Source of the DNA: Providencia rettgeri
GTDB taxonomy: Bacteria; Pseudomonadota; Gammaproteobacteria; Enterobacterales; Enterobacteriaceae
NCBI RefSeq assembly: GCF_013702265.1
Contig: NZ_CP059348.1
Location: 1,550,001-1,614,000 of the forward strand
Length of the DNA: 64,000 nt
Direction: 5' to 3'
This document shows positions 51,712 through 60,997 of the stretch, in pieces; the stretch's first letter is position 1, and every line of letters begins with the position of its first letter. The notes below the pieces were generated by a model, which searched no databases, was not told where the DNA came from, and saw only the letters and a program-made list of their open reading frames with translations. A program made the translations under genes and the position numbers.

Positions 51712-52599
51712 ATGTCCATGCAATCTCAAGACATTATTAAACGTTCCGCGACCAATAGCATTACGCCTCCACCACAGGCGCGTGACGATAAATTTGAAGT
51801 CTGCAAACTGATTGACGTGTCATCCTGCATCGGCTGTAAAGCCTGTCAGGTGGCATGTTCGGAATGGAATGATATCCGTGATGAAGTTGGGCACTGCGTT
51901 GGGGTTTACGATAACCCAACCGATTTAAGTGCTAAATCTTGGACGGTGATGCGTTTTAGCGAAGTCAGTGAACAAGGTAAATTGGAATGGCTTATCCGTA
52001 AGGATGGCTGTATGCACTGTGCCGATCCTGGCTGCTTGAAGTCATGCCCATCTGCGGGTGCGATTATTCAATATGCTAACGGTATTGTGGATTTCCAATC
52101 GGAACACTGTATTGGTTGTGGTTACTGTATCGCGGGTTGCCCGTTCAACATTCCACGATTAAATCCAAAAGATAATCGTGTGTACAAATGTACATTATGT
52201 GTTGACCGTGTCGCTGTAGGACAAGAACCGGCTTGTGTGAAAACCTGCCCAACAGGTGCGATTCGTTTTGGTACGAAAAACGAAATGCTGGAATACGGCG
52301 CTGAGCGTGTTGAAAAACTGCAAAAACGGGGTTATGCCCAAGCTGGTATTTATGATCCTGAAGGTGTTGGGGGAACCCATGTGGTGTACGTGCTACATCA
52401 TGCGGATAAACCTGAGCTTTATCACGGATTACCAAAAGACCCACAGATTGATACACCAATTAATCTATGGCAAAGCATCCTGAAACCATTATCGGTAGCG
52501 GGCTTTATCGCCACATTTGCAGGGCTGATTTTCCACTATGTGGGTATTGGTCCAAACAAAGAAGTGGATGATGAAGAGGAGAAAGATGACCATGAGTAA
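51712..52599 (+). CDS. fdnH: Formate dehydrogenase N beta (iron-sulfur) subunit
   Basis: A 295-residue electron-transfer subunit with four 4Fe-4S clusters: [42 protein letters not shown] and CTLCVDR...CVKTCP. A C-terminal membrane helix ([20 protein letters not shown]) anchors it on the periplasmic side. It carries electrons from FdnG to the heme of FdnI. Starts 11 bases after fdnG and overlaps fdnI. Confidence 0.97.
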   Translation: MSMQSQDIIKRSATNSITPPPQARDDKFEVCKLIDVSSCIGCKACQVACSEWNDIRDEVGHCVGVYDNPTDLSAKSWTVMRFSEVSEQGKLEWLIRKDGCMHCADPGCLKSCPSAGAIIQYANGIVDFQSEHCIGCGYCIAGCPFNIPRLNPKDNRVYKCTLCVDRVAVGQEPACVKTCPTGAIRFGTKNEMLEYGAERVEKLQKRGYAQAGIYDPEGVGGTHVVYVLHHADKPELYHGLPKDPQIDTPINLWQSILKPLSVAGFIATFAGLIFHYVGIGPNKEVDDEEEKDDHE

Positions 52600-53248
52600 A
52601 AAGAGCAAAATGATCGTTCGGACTAAATTTATTGACCGAGCGTGCCACTGGACAGTGGTTATCAGCTTCTTCTTAGTCGCATTGTCGGGTATTGCACTGT
52701 TTTTCCCAACCTTGAAGTGGTTGACTGAAACCTTCGGTACGCCACAGATGGGACGAATTTTGCATCCTTTCTTCGGTGTACTTATTTTCGTCGTGCTGAT
52801 GTTTATGTTTGTGCGCTTTGTAAAACACAATATTCCAGATAGAAAAGATGTTCCTTGGCTACTGAATATTGTTCAAGTTCTCAAAGGTAACGAACATAAA
52901 GTGGCTGATGTGGGCAAATACAACGCCGGTCAAAAAATGATGTTCTGGAGTATCATGAGTATGATTTTTGTACTTTTGATCACCGGGATTATCATGTGGC
53001 GTCCTTATTTCGCGCATTTATTCCCAATCTGGATGGTGCGTTGGAGTATTTTGGTTCACGCATTAGCGGCGATTATTTTGATCCATGCAATTTTAATCCA
53101 CATGTATATGGCATTCTGGGTTAAAGGATCTATCAACGGCATGATTGAAGGTAAAGTTAGCCGTCGCTGGGCGAAGAAACATCACCCACGTTGGTATCGT
53201 GATGTTGAAGCGAAAGAAGCCAAAGCGGAAGCTGAAAAAAGCCAGTAA
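52592..53248 (+). CDS. fdnI: Formate dehydrogenase N gamma (cytochrome b) subunit
   Basis: A 218-residue, four-helix cytochrome b556 passing electrons to menaquinone. Signatures are [37 protein letters not shown] and [21 protein letters not shown], with heme-ligand histidines. ATG 52592 gives the E. coli start ([13 protein letters not shown]); ATG 52586 two codons earlier is closer to the AGAGGAG site. It overlaps the end of fdnH by 8 bases. A terminator follows. Confidence 0.96.
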   Translation: MSKKSKMIVRTKFIDRACHWTVVISFFLVALSGIALFFPTLKWLTETFGTPQMGRILHPFFGVLIFVVLMFMFVRFVKHNIPDRKDVPWLLNIVQVLKGNEHKVADVGKYNAGQKMMFWSIMSMIFVLLITGIIMWRPYFAHLFPIWMVRWSILVHALAAIILIHAILIHMYMAFWVKGSINGMIEGKVSRRWAKKHHPRWYRDVEAKEAKAEAEKSQ

Positions 53249-53271
53249 TTTGGCTGTCAATTAAGTAATAT

Positions 53272-53325
53272 AAGCCACTGTTGTTGACGTTACCGAAAAG
53301 GTTACACAATGACAGTGGCTTTTTT
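53272..53325 (+). terminator. Terminator of fdnGHI
   Basis: AAGCCACTGT (53272-53281) pairs with ACAGTGGCTT (53312-53321), followed by T's. The 30-base loop can form an inner hairpin (GTTACCGAAAAGGTTAC has GTTACC-like pairing). It is 24 bases after the fdnI stop. Confidence 0.8.
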
Positions 53326-53380
53326 ATGTTTAAAAAAGTCTTATTTTAGATTGATTATCTTGAGTGATTTCGGAGGGGAA

Positions 53381-53914
53381 ATGGTTGAACTGGTAAGAAT
53401 TTCTGCAAATGATAAACACGATAATGAATTAATTAATGCGCTATACGATATTTCCTTCCCTAATCACGAACAACGTTCTTATGCAGGGCGAGCGGCATTA
53501 CTTCCGCTAGAACAATACTATTTATATAAAATTACTGATAATAATCAGTTTGTTGGGTTTATCGGTGGGTGGGTTATTGATGCCTTTTTCTATATTGAAC
53601 ATTTTGCTATTGACCAACACATTCGTGGGTCAGGTTACGGTCAAAAATCGTTGACCGCACTGTGCCAGTTGTACCCACAGATAGTGTTAGAGATAGACCC
53701 ATTAGTTGATGAAGTTGCGAAAAAACGCCTTCATTTCTATGAAAAAAATGATTTTGTCAGAAATGACTATGTCCATCATCACCCATGCTATAACACCCAG
53801 TATTCACCTCATAAGCTGGAAATTTTAAGCTTAAATACCCCTTTCACACAGAGTCAGTATGACGTATTTAACCATTTTCTGGTGAATACAGTGATGAATA
53901 GCCAGTATCTATAA
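53381..53914 (+). CDS. GNAT-like acetyltransferase
   Basis: A 177-residue protein with a GNAT acetyl-CoA loop, HIRGSGYGQKSLTAL (about 85-100), and LHFYEKNDFVRNDYVHHHPCY as the terminal strand region. ATG 53381 is chosen because GGAGGGG lies 4 bases upstream. An upstream start would place the gene inside the fdn terminator. Substrate unknown. Convergent with another GNAT gene. Confidence 0.82.
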   Translation: MVELVRISANDKHDNELINALYDISFPNHEQRSYAGRAALLPLEQYYLYKITDNNQFVGFIGGWVIDAFFYIEHFAIDQHIRGSGYGQKSLTALCQLYPQIVLEIDPLVDEVAKKRLHFYEKNDFVRNDYVHHHPCYNTQYSPHKLEILSLNTPFTQSQYDVFNHFLVNTVMNSQYL

Positions 53915-53924
53915 CAATCTGTCG

Positions 53925-54362
53925 CTATTTAGCTAATCGCATATGCAGTAAAGGAAATGGATTTCCTTCCCCATCAAGTTCGGAACGCGCATATTGAACA
54001 AATCCCATGTGTTGATAAAAACCAACCGCTTGCGGATTTTGCTCATTCACATCGACTTCATTAACACCTAAGTGTTCAATGGCGTAATTCAGTAGTTGTT
54101 TACCGATGCCAGTCCCTCTTGCAAGCGGTGAAATAAACAACATTTCTAGACGATTTCCACCCGTACCCAAAAAGCCCGCTATTTTGCCATTAGGATCAAA
54201 AGTCACAAAAACAGACAAATTAGGTAAGTATTGTTCCCTAATGGGTGTTTTTAGCATTTCAATGTTCTTTTCTGGCAGAAAATCATGAGTTGCTCTTACT
54301 GAGGCTTCCCAAAGATGAAGGATCTCATCGTAATGTTCGACAGTGGCGGGCTGAATATTCAT
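53925..54362 (-). CDS. YjaB-like GNAT acetyltransferase
   Basis: A 145-residue acetyltransferase similar in pattern to E. coli YjaB: LWEASVRATHDFL near the N-terminus, LEMLFISPLARGTGIGKQLL as acetyl-CoA loop (about 73-92), VDVNEQNPQAVGFYQHMGF as motif B. The biological substrate is unknown. Confidence 0.87.
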   Translation of the reverse strand: MNIQPATVEHYDEILHLWEASVRATHDFLPEKNIEMLKTPIREQYLPNLSVFVTFDPNGKIAGFLGTGGNRLEMLFISPLARGTGIGKQLLNYAIEHLGVNEVDVNEQNPQAVGFYQHMGFVQYARSELDGEGNPFPLLHMRLAK

Positions 54363-54599
54363 TGCATTTTATCCTTATAGAGAAAATTCATCTTAAATTG
54401 TGGGTAGCGAATGTCAATATTTGATGGTTATTTTAGTTAAGGGACGTTTTTGGGATATTAATCGCAGAAAAAAAAGATAACTGCTTCATTATTAGAGGAT
54501 ATGTTCCCGAAATTCATATAAGCACTATACTTTATTTTATTGCAGTGTTTATTGCTTGATTATGTTAATCAATTTAAAAACCATGGTAGGAGTATGCTG

Positions 54600-55853
54600 A
54601 TGAAATATAAAATGCTAACAGTGTGTTTATCGGCGGCGTTATTCGCACCAATAGCCCCCGCACTTGCAAGTACAGATAATTCACAAAATATGGAATTAGA
54701 CCAAGTTTTAGTTCTAAGTCGTCATAATTTACGTACTCCTATTGTTAATACAGGGATCCTGACTGAAATAACGGATAAAAAGTGGCCCGCATGGGATGCT
54801 GAAAGTGGCTATTTAACGACAAAGGGCGGGGCGCTCGAAGTGTATATGGGGCACTATTTTAGAGAGTGGCTCGATAGCAATAAATTATTTGTGAATGAAT
54901 TATGTCCAACCAGCAGCGATGATATCTATATTTACACGAATAGCCTACAGCGAACTATTGCAACTGCGCAGTTCTTTACTGCAGGGGCATTCCCAGGTTG
55001 TAAAGTGAATATCCATCATAAACCGGAAATTGGTACGATGGATCCCGTGTTTAATCCTATCATTACGAATAGCTCTCCTGAATTTAAAAAACAAGCACTT
55101 GAAGCGATGGAGTCCCACCTTAAAGGGTTAAACCTGAAGCCAGGTTACGATGAGCTTGACAATGTTCTCAATATAAAAGATTCGAAGAAGTGCGCGACGG
55201 ACAAACTGTGTAATTTAGCCACGCCAAAAAATAGCTTTATCATTGAAGCCGATAAAGAGCCGGGTGTGAGTGGGCCTTTGAAGATGGCTAACTCTGCCGT
55301 CGATGCAATTGACCTGCAATATTATGAAGGCTTCCCTGAGAAAGATGTGGCATGGGGAATGGTCAATAGCGATGAAAAATGGCAAAAGCTGAATACCTTA
55401 AAAAATGGTTATCAAGAAACGTTATTTACACCGAAAATCATCGCAAAAAATGTGGCACATCCAATTTTGAGTTATATGGATAAAGGTTTTGTTTCCGTCA
55501 ATAAAGGCGAAACCGCTAAATTTATTTTCTTAGTGGGACATGATTCAAATATTGCTTCAGTGCTGTCTGCGATGGATTTCAAACCATACCAATTACCTCA
55601 ACAATATGAGCACACACCGATTGGCGGTAAATTAGTATTCCAACGCTGGACAGATAAAAAAGAGAAAAAGGACTATGTGAAGATTGAGTATGTGTATCAA
55701 ACCGCAGATCAGTTGCGAGACAATGCTTACCTCTCTTTAGCAACTCCGCCAAAACACGTTACCCTTGAATTGAAAAATTGTCCGATTGATAAAAATGGGT
55801 ATTGTTCATGGGAAGATTTTGAAAATGTGATGAAAGCGGCGTTGAAACAGTGA
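54600..55853 (+). CDS. agp: Glucose-1-phosphatase
   Basis: A 417-residue periplasmic histidine acid phosphatase close to E. coli Agp (413), releasing phosphate from glucose 1-phosphate and, in relatives, from phytate. It has a signal peptide MKYKMLTVCLSAALFAPIAPALA, phosphohistidine motif SRHNLRTP (RHxxRxP) and proton-donor HD in VGHDSNIAS. Even-numbered Cys residues fit the disulfides of the family. ATG 54600 is 7 bases from AGGAG; the ATG two codons earlier is too close to it. Confidence 0.95.
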   Translation: MKYKMLTVCLSAALFAPIAPALASTDNSQNMELDQVLVLSRHNLRTPIVNTGILTEITDKKWPAWDAESGYLTTKGGALEVYMGHYFREWLDSNKLFVNELCPTSSDDIYIYTNSLQRTIATAQFFTAGAFPGCKVNIHHKPEIGTMDPVFNPIITNSSPEFKKQALEAMESHLKGLNLKPGYDELDNVLNIKDSKKCATDKLCNLATPKNSFIIEADKEPGVSGPLKMANSAVDAIDLQYYEGFPEKDVAWGMVNSDEKWQKLNTLKNGYQETLFTPKIIAKNVAHPILSYMDKGFVSVNKGETAKFIFLVGHDSNIASVLSAMDFKPYQLPQQYEHTPIGGKLVFQRWTDKKEKKDYVKIEYVYQTADQLRDNAYLSLATPPKHVTLELKNCPIDKNGYCSWEDFENVMKAALKQ

Positions 55854-55892
55854 TATCCAACTGCCAATAATGCCTGAATGAGGCATAAAAAA

Positions 55893-55912
55893 CCCTGCTC
55901 TGAGGAGCAGGG
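55893..55912 (-). terminator. Leftward terminator between agp and usp genes
   Basis: CCCTGCTC (55893-55900) pairs with GAGCAGGG (55905-55912), loop TGAG; read leftwards it is followed by six U's. It probably ends the universal stress gene transcript. A smaller TGCCT/AGGCA hairpin (55871-55885) sits beside it and may serve agp. Confidence 0.7.
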
Positions 55913-56077
55913 TGTGAAATAGTCACGAAAATGTTTATGAGCCTCTAATTTACCTTAAATGTCGAATAAATGGGCTTATAAATTGTATGGAATTGCCCTT
56001 TAGTGTAACAAACTTTAACCCTAACCATTCGACGAGTTAAAATAGAGCTTTCTGCGGTTATTAACCCTTCGTATGGA

Positions 56078-56515
56078 TTAGCGAACCACTAATACGCTCG
56101 TTTTCGCATAACGTACAACTGAAGCCGCATTGGAGCCTAATAAGTAGGTAGACATACTTGGGCGACGCGAGCCCAGTAAAATCACATCTGCTTTAATATC
56201 TTCAGCTGTTGCCAAAATTTCATCTTTAACTGAGCCTACAACCGCTTTTATTTGCACTTTATCTGCAGGGATAGAGAACAGTTTAACTTTCTCTTGCAGC
56301 TCTTTCAGAATGATATCAGCTTGTTTTTGATCATCCGGGAAGTCTCCTGGCAAAATAGTGCCGCCATAGCGTAAGTAATTGGAAATGGGTGCAGTCACAG
56401 CTAAAAAATGAACAGTAGAATTGTTTAGTTTCTGCATTGCATTAACATGCGGAACTAACATTTTGGTGAGGTCGTCTTCGGTAACATCAATAGGAACTAA
56501 AATTGTATTGTACAT
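56078..56515 (-). CDS. Universal stress protein (UspF/G type)
   Basis: A 145-residue Usp-fold protein with the nucleotide-binding signature LLGSRRPSMSTYLLGSNAAS (G-x2-G-x9-G-S/T pattern, about 116-135), so probably ATP-binding like UspF/UspG and not UspA. It starts MYNTILVPIDV. Monocistronic. Confidence 0.93.
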   Translation of the reverse strand: MYNTILVPIDVTEDDLTKMLVPHVNAMQKLNNSTVHFLAVTAPISNYLRYGGTILPGDFPDDQKQADIILKELQEKVKLFSIPADKVQIKAVVGSVKDEILATAEDIKADVILLGSRRPSMSTYLLGSNAASVVRYAKTSVLVVR

Positions 56516-56726
56516 AATATCTCCTTTTTTCTTTTATATTATAAGTTTAGAACATTTTAATCATTTTTCATATTGATTGTTAATAAATTAATATTAACTG
56601 AATTGGATTAAAAATGATGTGAGCGGGAGTACGCAATTGACGGGAATAAAAAATAGATAATAGAAATAATGACAATAGAAAAACGGCAATACATGAGGGG
56701 AGTATCACCGCTTTTCAAAGAAAATA

Positions 56727-57329
56727 TTATTTTTTAGGCGCTTTAGGTTTTGTGGTTTCTTTTTCTGGGCAGGCAGGTTTTAATCCACCTTTACACGCTT
56801 TATCAATATATTCAGCACCGAGTTTTTCATTAAACTCAGTTCCTTCACCATTTTGTAGCATTTTTCCTAATTGATATTCAGCGGGTGGGAACTTTTTATC
56901 TGCTGCTTTTTGGAACCACTCAAAAGCCACGAGATAATTTTGTTTTACGCCGGCACCTTGGTAATAGAATTGGCCCATATAGTTTATGGCTTCAGGATTT
57001 CCCTTATTCGCCGATTTCTCAATCCAACCATAAGCTGTTTCAAAATCAGATTGAACGCCATTACCATTAAGATACATATCACCTAGAAATAGTTGAGCAT
57101 CCGCATTGCCTTTATTGGCGGCCATCGTAAGCCATTTCTTGGCTTTCGGATAATCTTGCTTAATTTCGTTACCGACATAGTAACCAATGCCTAGCATAAC
57201 CTGAGCTTTAACATCCCCTTTTTGTGCTTGTTGTTCAATTTGCTTAATGACTTCGGGAGGAACAGGGGCAGCGAAAGTTAAATTCGTTGAAAATATAAAT
57301 AAAGAAATAAAGGTCAATAATCGTAACAT
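56727..57329 (-). CDS. Secreted Sel1-repeat protein
   Basis: A 200-residue protein with signal peptide MLRLLTFISLFIFSTNLTFA and four or five Sel1-like helical repeats (MLGIGYYVGNEIKQDYPKAK, FLGDMYLNGNGVQSDFETAY, YMGQFYYQGAGVKQNYLVAF, YQLGKMLQNGEG). Two late Cys residues flank GGLKPA. Such proteins are periplasmic scaffolds for protein contacts; the partner here is unknown. Confidence 0.9.
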   Translation of the reverse strand: MLRLLTFISLFIFSTNLTFAAPVPPEVIKQIEQQAQKGDVKAQVMLGIGYYVGNEIKQDYPKAKKWLTMAANKGNADAQLFLGDMYLNGNGVQSDFETAYGWIEKSANKGNPEAINYMGQFYYQGAGVKQNYLVAFEWFQKAADKKFPPAEYQLGKMLQNGEGTEFNEKLGAEYIDKACKGGLKPACPEKETTKPKAPKK

Positions 57330-58061
57330 AAGGCTTTCCGTATCTTAAGTTGGCTATGAATATCCTTATTTCAAGATAAACTCGAAACGGTGTTAACAGT
57401 TATTAACTACAGGATATAACTATCAACGCATCAAATACTCTACTTCTATAATTTATAAATATCAACGCTCCATCGAAAATACAGAGTAAACGAGCTTTTT
57501 ACTCTTCAGGGGTGAATATTCAAAATGTTTTTCTTCATTAATAAGCCTGCAGCGATTCTCTTTCACTCGATAAATGGGTAAAAATTAAATGTTACTCTCA
57601 ATAGCGAACTAGTTATTTATATCGAAAATTAACAAGAGAAATACAAAATACGGAGTTATTGCAAAGAATAGTAGTGGTTATCATGGTGTCTTGTGATGTT
57701 TAGCACGAAATAAAAGGATAATTGTTGAAATTGTTAATAATCACTAATGGGTTATTAAAAGACTAACACCTTTAAAAACAAAGAGTTATAATTACTGCGT
57801 CCAAAAACAATTAATAGGGATTATTTCCGTCGATAGATAGAGATATTTACGTCGGATTGCTCTTTTTAGAGAAAAAAATTCTCTTTATCGGGGGTTTTAT
57901 AGGTTAATAAAGAGATAATTTTTCTCTCACATATCCTCTATGATGGAATCATTATAATAGCCTGCAAATAATTAAGGTTATTGAAAGAAATAACCACTTA
58001 AGTCGCATCTAAAACAAAAAAAATTCTCTTTTAAGAGTTCAACAATATTAAGTGAGTAATT
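57330..58061. other. Long region between Sel1 gene and yhaO
   Basis: No gene supported in about 730 bases. It includes hairpins AGAGTAAA/TTTACTCT (57483-57505) and AGAGAA/TTCTCT (57868-57884). The latter is within the likely leader of the permease gene, where transcriptional control would be expected. No known riboswitch fold was recognised. Confidence 0.5.
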
Positions 58062-59390
58062 ATGGCTACGATCCCTACAATAGATAATGTCGATGATGGA
58101 AAAGCTTCTACGGCTGCTTCTCGTGCAGGCATGACACAAGAACAATGGCGTGCTGCCACTAAGTTTGATGGCACAGATGTTGGTTGGGTGATTATGAGTA
58201 TCGGGATGGCGATTGGTGCGGGGATTGTTTTTCTCCCCGTACAAGTTGGCTTGATGGGCTTATGGGTATTCTTGCTCTCATCCGTTGTCGGTTATCCTGC
58301 AATGTATTTGTTTCAGCGTCTGTTTATTAATACGCTGGCGGAATCACCAGAATGTAAAGATTATCCAAGTGTGATCAGCGGATATCTAGGTAAGAACTGG
58401 GGTATGCTGCTTGGCGCACTCTATTTTATTATGCTGGTAATTTGGATGTTTGTTTATTCAACGGCAATCACCAATGACAGTGCGTCCTATTTCCAAACTT
58501 TCGGTGTAACGGATGGGTTATTATCTGAAAGCCCTTGGTATGGTTTGGTTCTGATTTGTATTTTAGTCGCCATTTCTTCTCGCGGTGAAAAACTGCTCTT
58601 TAAGCTTTCAAGCTTTATGGTTCTGACTAAATTATTTGTGGTTGCCGCATTGGGCATTTCCATGGTCGGGATGTGGCACTTATATAATGTGGGTTCATTG
58701 CCACCAATTGGACGTTTGTTTAAAGAGGCAATCATCACATTACCTTTCACATTAACATCGATTCTATTTATTCAAACATTAAGCCCAATGGTGATTTCAT
58801 TTCGTAGCCAAAACGTGAACCGCGAAGTGGCACGTTATAAAGCCCTGCGTGCAATGAATATTGCGTTTATTGTTTTATTCTGTACCGTCTTTTTCTACGC
58901 AGTATCATTCACATTAGCTATGGGTCACGATGAAGCGGTGAAAGCTTACGAGCAGAATATTTCTGCGCTGGCTATCGCAGCGAAATTCTTCCCGGGTGGT
59001 TGGGTGACTGTCGTCAGCGTCATGTTAAATATTTTTGCCGTCATGACCGCGTTCTTTGGGGTTTATTTAGGTTTCCGTGAAGCCACTCAAGGCATTGTGA
59101 TGAACATATTACAACGCATGATGCCAGTTGAGCGTATTAATGAAAATTGGGTGAAGAACGGCATTATGATTTTTGCTGTGCTATTAGCATGGGGAGCGAT
59201 TATCCTGAACGCACCAGTGCTGAGCTTCACATCCATCTGTAGCCCAATTTTCGGGATGGTGGGTTGTTTAATTCCAGCGTATTTAGTCTATAAAGTCCCA
59301 ATGCTGCATAAATATAAAGGTATCTCTTTATATCTGATTATTTTTACCGGAATTTTACTGTGTATCTCTCCATTCTTAGCATTCGCTTAA
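58062..59390 (+). CDS. yhaO: HAAAP-family permease YhaO (DlsT/CyuP)
   Basis: A 442-residue, eleven-segment inner membrane permease, almost the same length and pattern as E. coli YhaO (443), which has been linked to serine and cysteine uptake. Blocks include GWVIMSIGMAIGAGIVFLP, SECKDYPSVISGYLGKNWG-like and TLPFTLTSILFIQTLSPM. In E. coli the desulfidase gene yhaM follows; here it does not, a thioesterase gene converges instead. Confidence 0.9.
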   Translation: MATIPTIDNVDDGKASTAASRAGMTQEQWRAATKFDGTDVGWVIMSIGMAIGAGIVFLPVQVGLMGLWVFLLSSVVGYPAMYLFQRLFINTLAESPECKDYPSVISGYLGKNWGMLLGALYFIMLVIWMFVYSTAITNDSASYFQTFGVTDGLLSESPWYGLVLICILVAISSRGEKLLFKLSSFMVLTKLFVVAALGISMVGMWHLYNVGSLPPIGRLFKEAIITLPFTLTSILFIQTLSPMVISFRSQNVNREVARYKALRAMNIAFIVLFCTVFFYAVSFTLAMGHDEAVKAYEQNISALAIAAKFFPGGWVTVVSVMLNIFAVMTAFFGVYLGFREATQGIVMNILQRMMPVERINENWVKNGIMIFAVLLAWGAIILNAPVLSFTSICSPIFGMVGCLIPAYLVYKVPMLHKYKGISLYLIIFTGILLCISPFLAFA

Positions 59391-59406
59391 TGTCGAGAAT
59401 ATGAAT

Positions 59407-59446
59407 AATGTGCGCTCTATCTTAATGATCGGGCGCACATTTTTTA
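59407..59446 (+). terminator. Terminator after yhaO
   Basis: AATGTGCGC (59407-59415) pairs with GCGCACATT (59433-59441), followed by T's, 17 bases after the permease stop. Confidence 0.85.
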
Positions 59447-59498
59447 TTTACCAATGTGAATGGTGGTAAATAGAGAGCGGTGATTACTGTTCAAACAT

Positions 59499-59906
59499 TT
59501 ACCGCTCAAACAATGGGGTTGGTTTGCCATTTTCATCAATAGCCACGAAATTAAACTGCCCGTGGATCACTTCTTCTCGTCCCTCAGCGTACATATCTTC
59601 TAAAAAGATAGAGACATTAACGGTAAGGCTAGTGCGACCAACTCGGATCACTTCCCCGACTAATTCAACGATGGTGCCTGATGGGATAGGGTGGGTAAAA
59701 TTGATTTTTTCTGTGGAGACGGTCACCAATCTTTTGCGGCAAAAACGGGTCGCGGTAATGAAGGAAACTTCGTCCATCCATGCTAATGCAGTACCACCGA
59801 ACAGGGTGCTATGGTGGTTAGTGGTGGTTGGGAATACCACTTTAGAAACATGGGTAACAGATTGTTCAATTTTTTGTTTGATTACATCATCAACATCGGA
59901 ACGCAT
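59499..59906 (-). CDS. Acyl-CoA thioesterase (hotdog, YciA/BACH type)
   Basis: A 135-residue hotdog-fold acyl-CoA hydrolase. Signatures are NHHSTLFGGTALAWMDEVSF (with the catalytic Asp region) and VSTEKINFTHPIPSGTIVEL. It cleaves fatty acyl-CoA to free acid and CoA. Substrate length range unknown. Confidence 0.9.
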   Translation of the reverse strand: MRSDVDDVIKQKIEQSVTHVSKVVFPTTTNHHSTLFGGTALAWMDEVSFITATRFCRKRLVTVSTEKINFTHPIPSGTIVELVGEVIRVGRTSLTVNVSIFLEDMYAEGREEVIHGQFNFVAIDENGKPTPLFER

Positions 59907-60046
59907 ATTTAAGCCTTACTTTCTTTGAATTCTTACTATTTAAAAACTTGAACCAGTAAAAATAATTACTTACCGGAACATTAATGTACATATCATTAAT
60001 GTTGCCGATAAGTGTAATCCTGATCACAAATAAATACAGTGATTAA

Positions 60047-60853
60047 TCAAAAGTGAATCGTTCCGGCTAAAAAGAGTGTTGCTTTTCCGGTCATTTTGAC
60101 GCGATTTTGTTCAATTAAGCAGTGTATTTTTCCACCTCGAGCCGAAATCTGGTGACCTAATACTGGGTTTTTCTGTAATCGTTTAGCCCAAAGTGGGGCA
60201 ATCACACAGTGAGAGGTGCCAGTGACGGGATCTTCATTAACACCTTTGGCTGGTGCAAAATAGCGAGATACAAAGTCACACTGTTCGTCGTGGGCTAGGC
60301 TATCGGTGCTTTTCGCGGTAATGGTTAATCCCTGCAAAGGTAATTGCGCAAGACGCAACATATCAGGATGGCAATTCTGCACTTGCTCTGGCGAATCAAC
60401 AAAACAGATATAACGGTCTTTGGCTAAATACAGTTCAGAAATAGGTGTACCAAGGATCTCGCTTAATTGTGGATATTGGCTTAAATCGGCAGGTTCACAA
60501 TCTAAAATAGGGAAGTCTAATGTGAAGCCTTCTTGATTTTTATGAACCGTCAGTTCTCCAGATAAGGACTGAAACACAATAGGGTTTGCCGGGTGCTGCT
60601 TAAACTTGTTTAGAATATACGAGGCGGCAAGGGTCGCATGACCACACAATTTAACTTCCATTACGGGTGTAAACCAGCGGATATGTTCACCGACCAGAAA
60701 GGCTGTTTCAGATAAGTTAATTTCGGCGGCGATAGCGATAAGCTTGTCATCAGGAAGCCACTCATCAAGTAAAACGATAGCGGCTGGGTTACCATGAAAT
60801 AGGGTATCAGTGAACGCATCGACATAATAAACCGGAACAGACTGTGTGCTCAT
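60047..60853 (-). CDS. PhzF-family isomerase-like protein
   Basis: A 268-residue member of the PhzF/diaminopimelate-epimerase-fold family. It has YYVDAFTDTLFHGNPAAIVLL at the start, the catalytic Glu in INLSETAFL (about 45), KLCGHATLAASY and DPVTGTSHCVIAPLW. No phenazine genes are nearby, so it is more like E. coli YddE, whose substrate is unknown. Confidence 0.92.
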   Translation of the reverse strand: MSTQSVPVYYVDAFTDTLFHGNPAAIVLLDEWLPDDKLIAIAAEINLSETAFLVGEHIRWFTPVMEVKLCGHATLAASYILNKFKQHPANPIVFQSLSGELTVHKNQEGFTLDFPILDCEPADLSQYPQLSEILGTPISELYLAKDRYICFVDSPEQVQNCHPDMLRLAQLPLQGLTITAKSTDSLAHDEQCDFVSRYFAPAKGVNEDPVTGTSHCVIAPLWAKRLQKNPVLGHQISARGGKIHCLIEQNRVKMTGKATLFLAGTIHF

Positions 60854-60939
60854 CGTAAAAGATCCTTGAACGGAAATAATTCATTATGATTAGAAAAGTG
60901 AGGGAAGAGTAGCACGAGATTTGCGGTATTGAGGAGAGG

Positions 60940-60972
60940 TTGGCGCAATAATTGTTGAGATTATTACGCCAA
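60940..60972. other. Hairpin between PhzF-like and peptide transporter genes
   Basis: TTGGCGCAATAAT (60940-60952) pairs with the sequence ending 60972 at 12 of 13 positions. There is no T-run on either side. Position just after the transporter stop suggests an mRNA-stabilising or factor-dependent end. Confidence 0.5.
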
Positions 60973-60997
60973 CAACACTATCTAATAACGAATAATA

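Noticed and set aside
48653..53248. FdoGHI instead of FdnGHI
   Set aside because: Residue patterns in all three subunits follow E. coli FdnG/H/I more closely, and an FNR site lies upstream as expected for the anaerobic enzyme.
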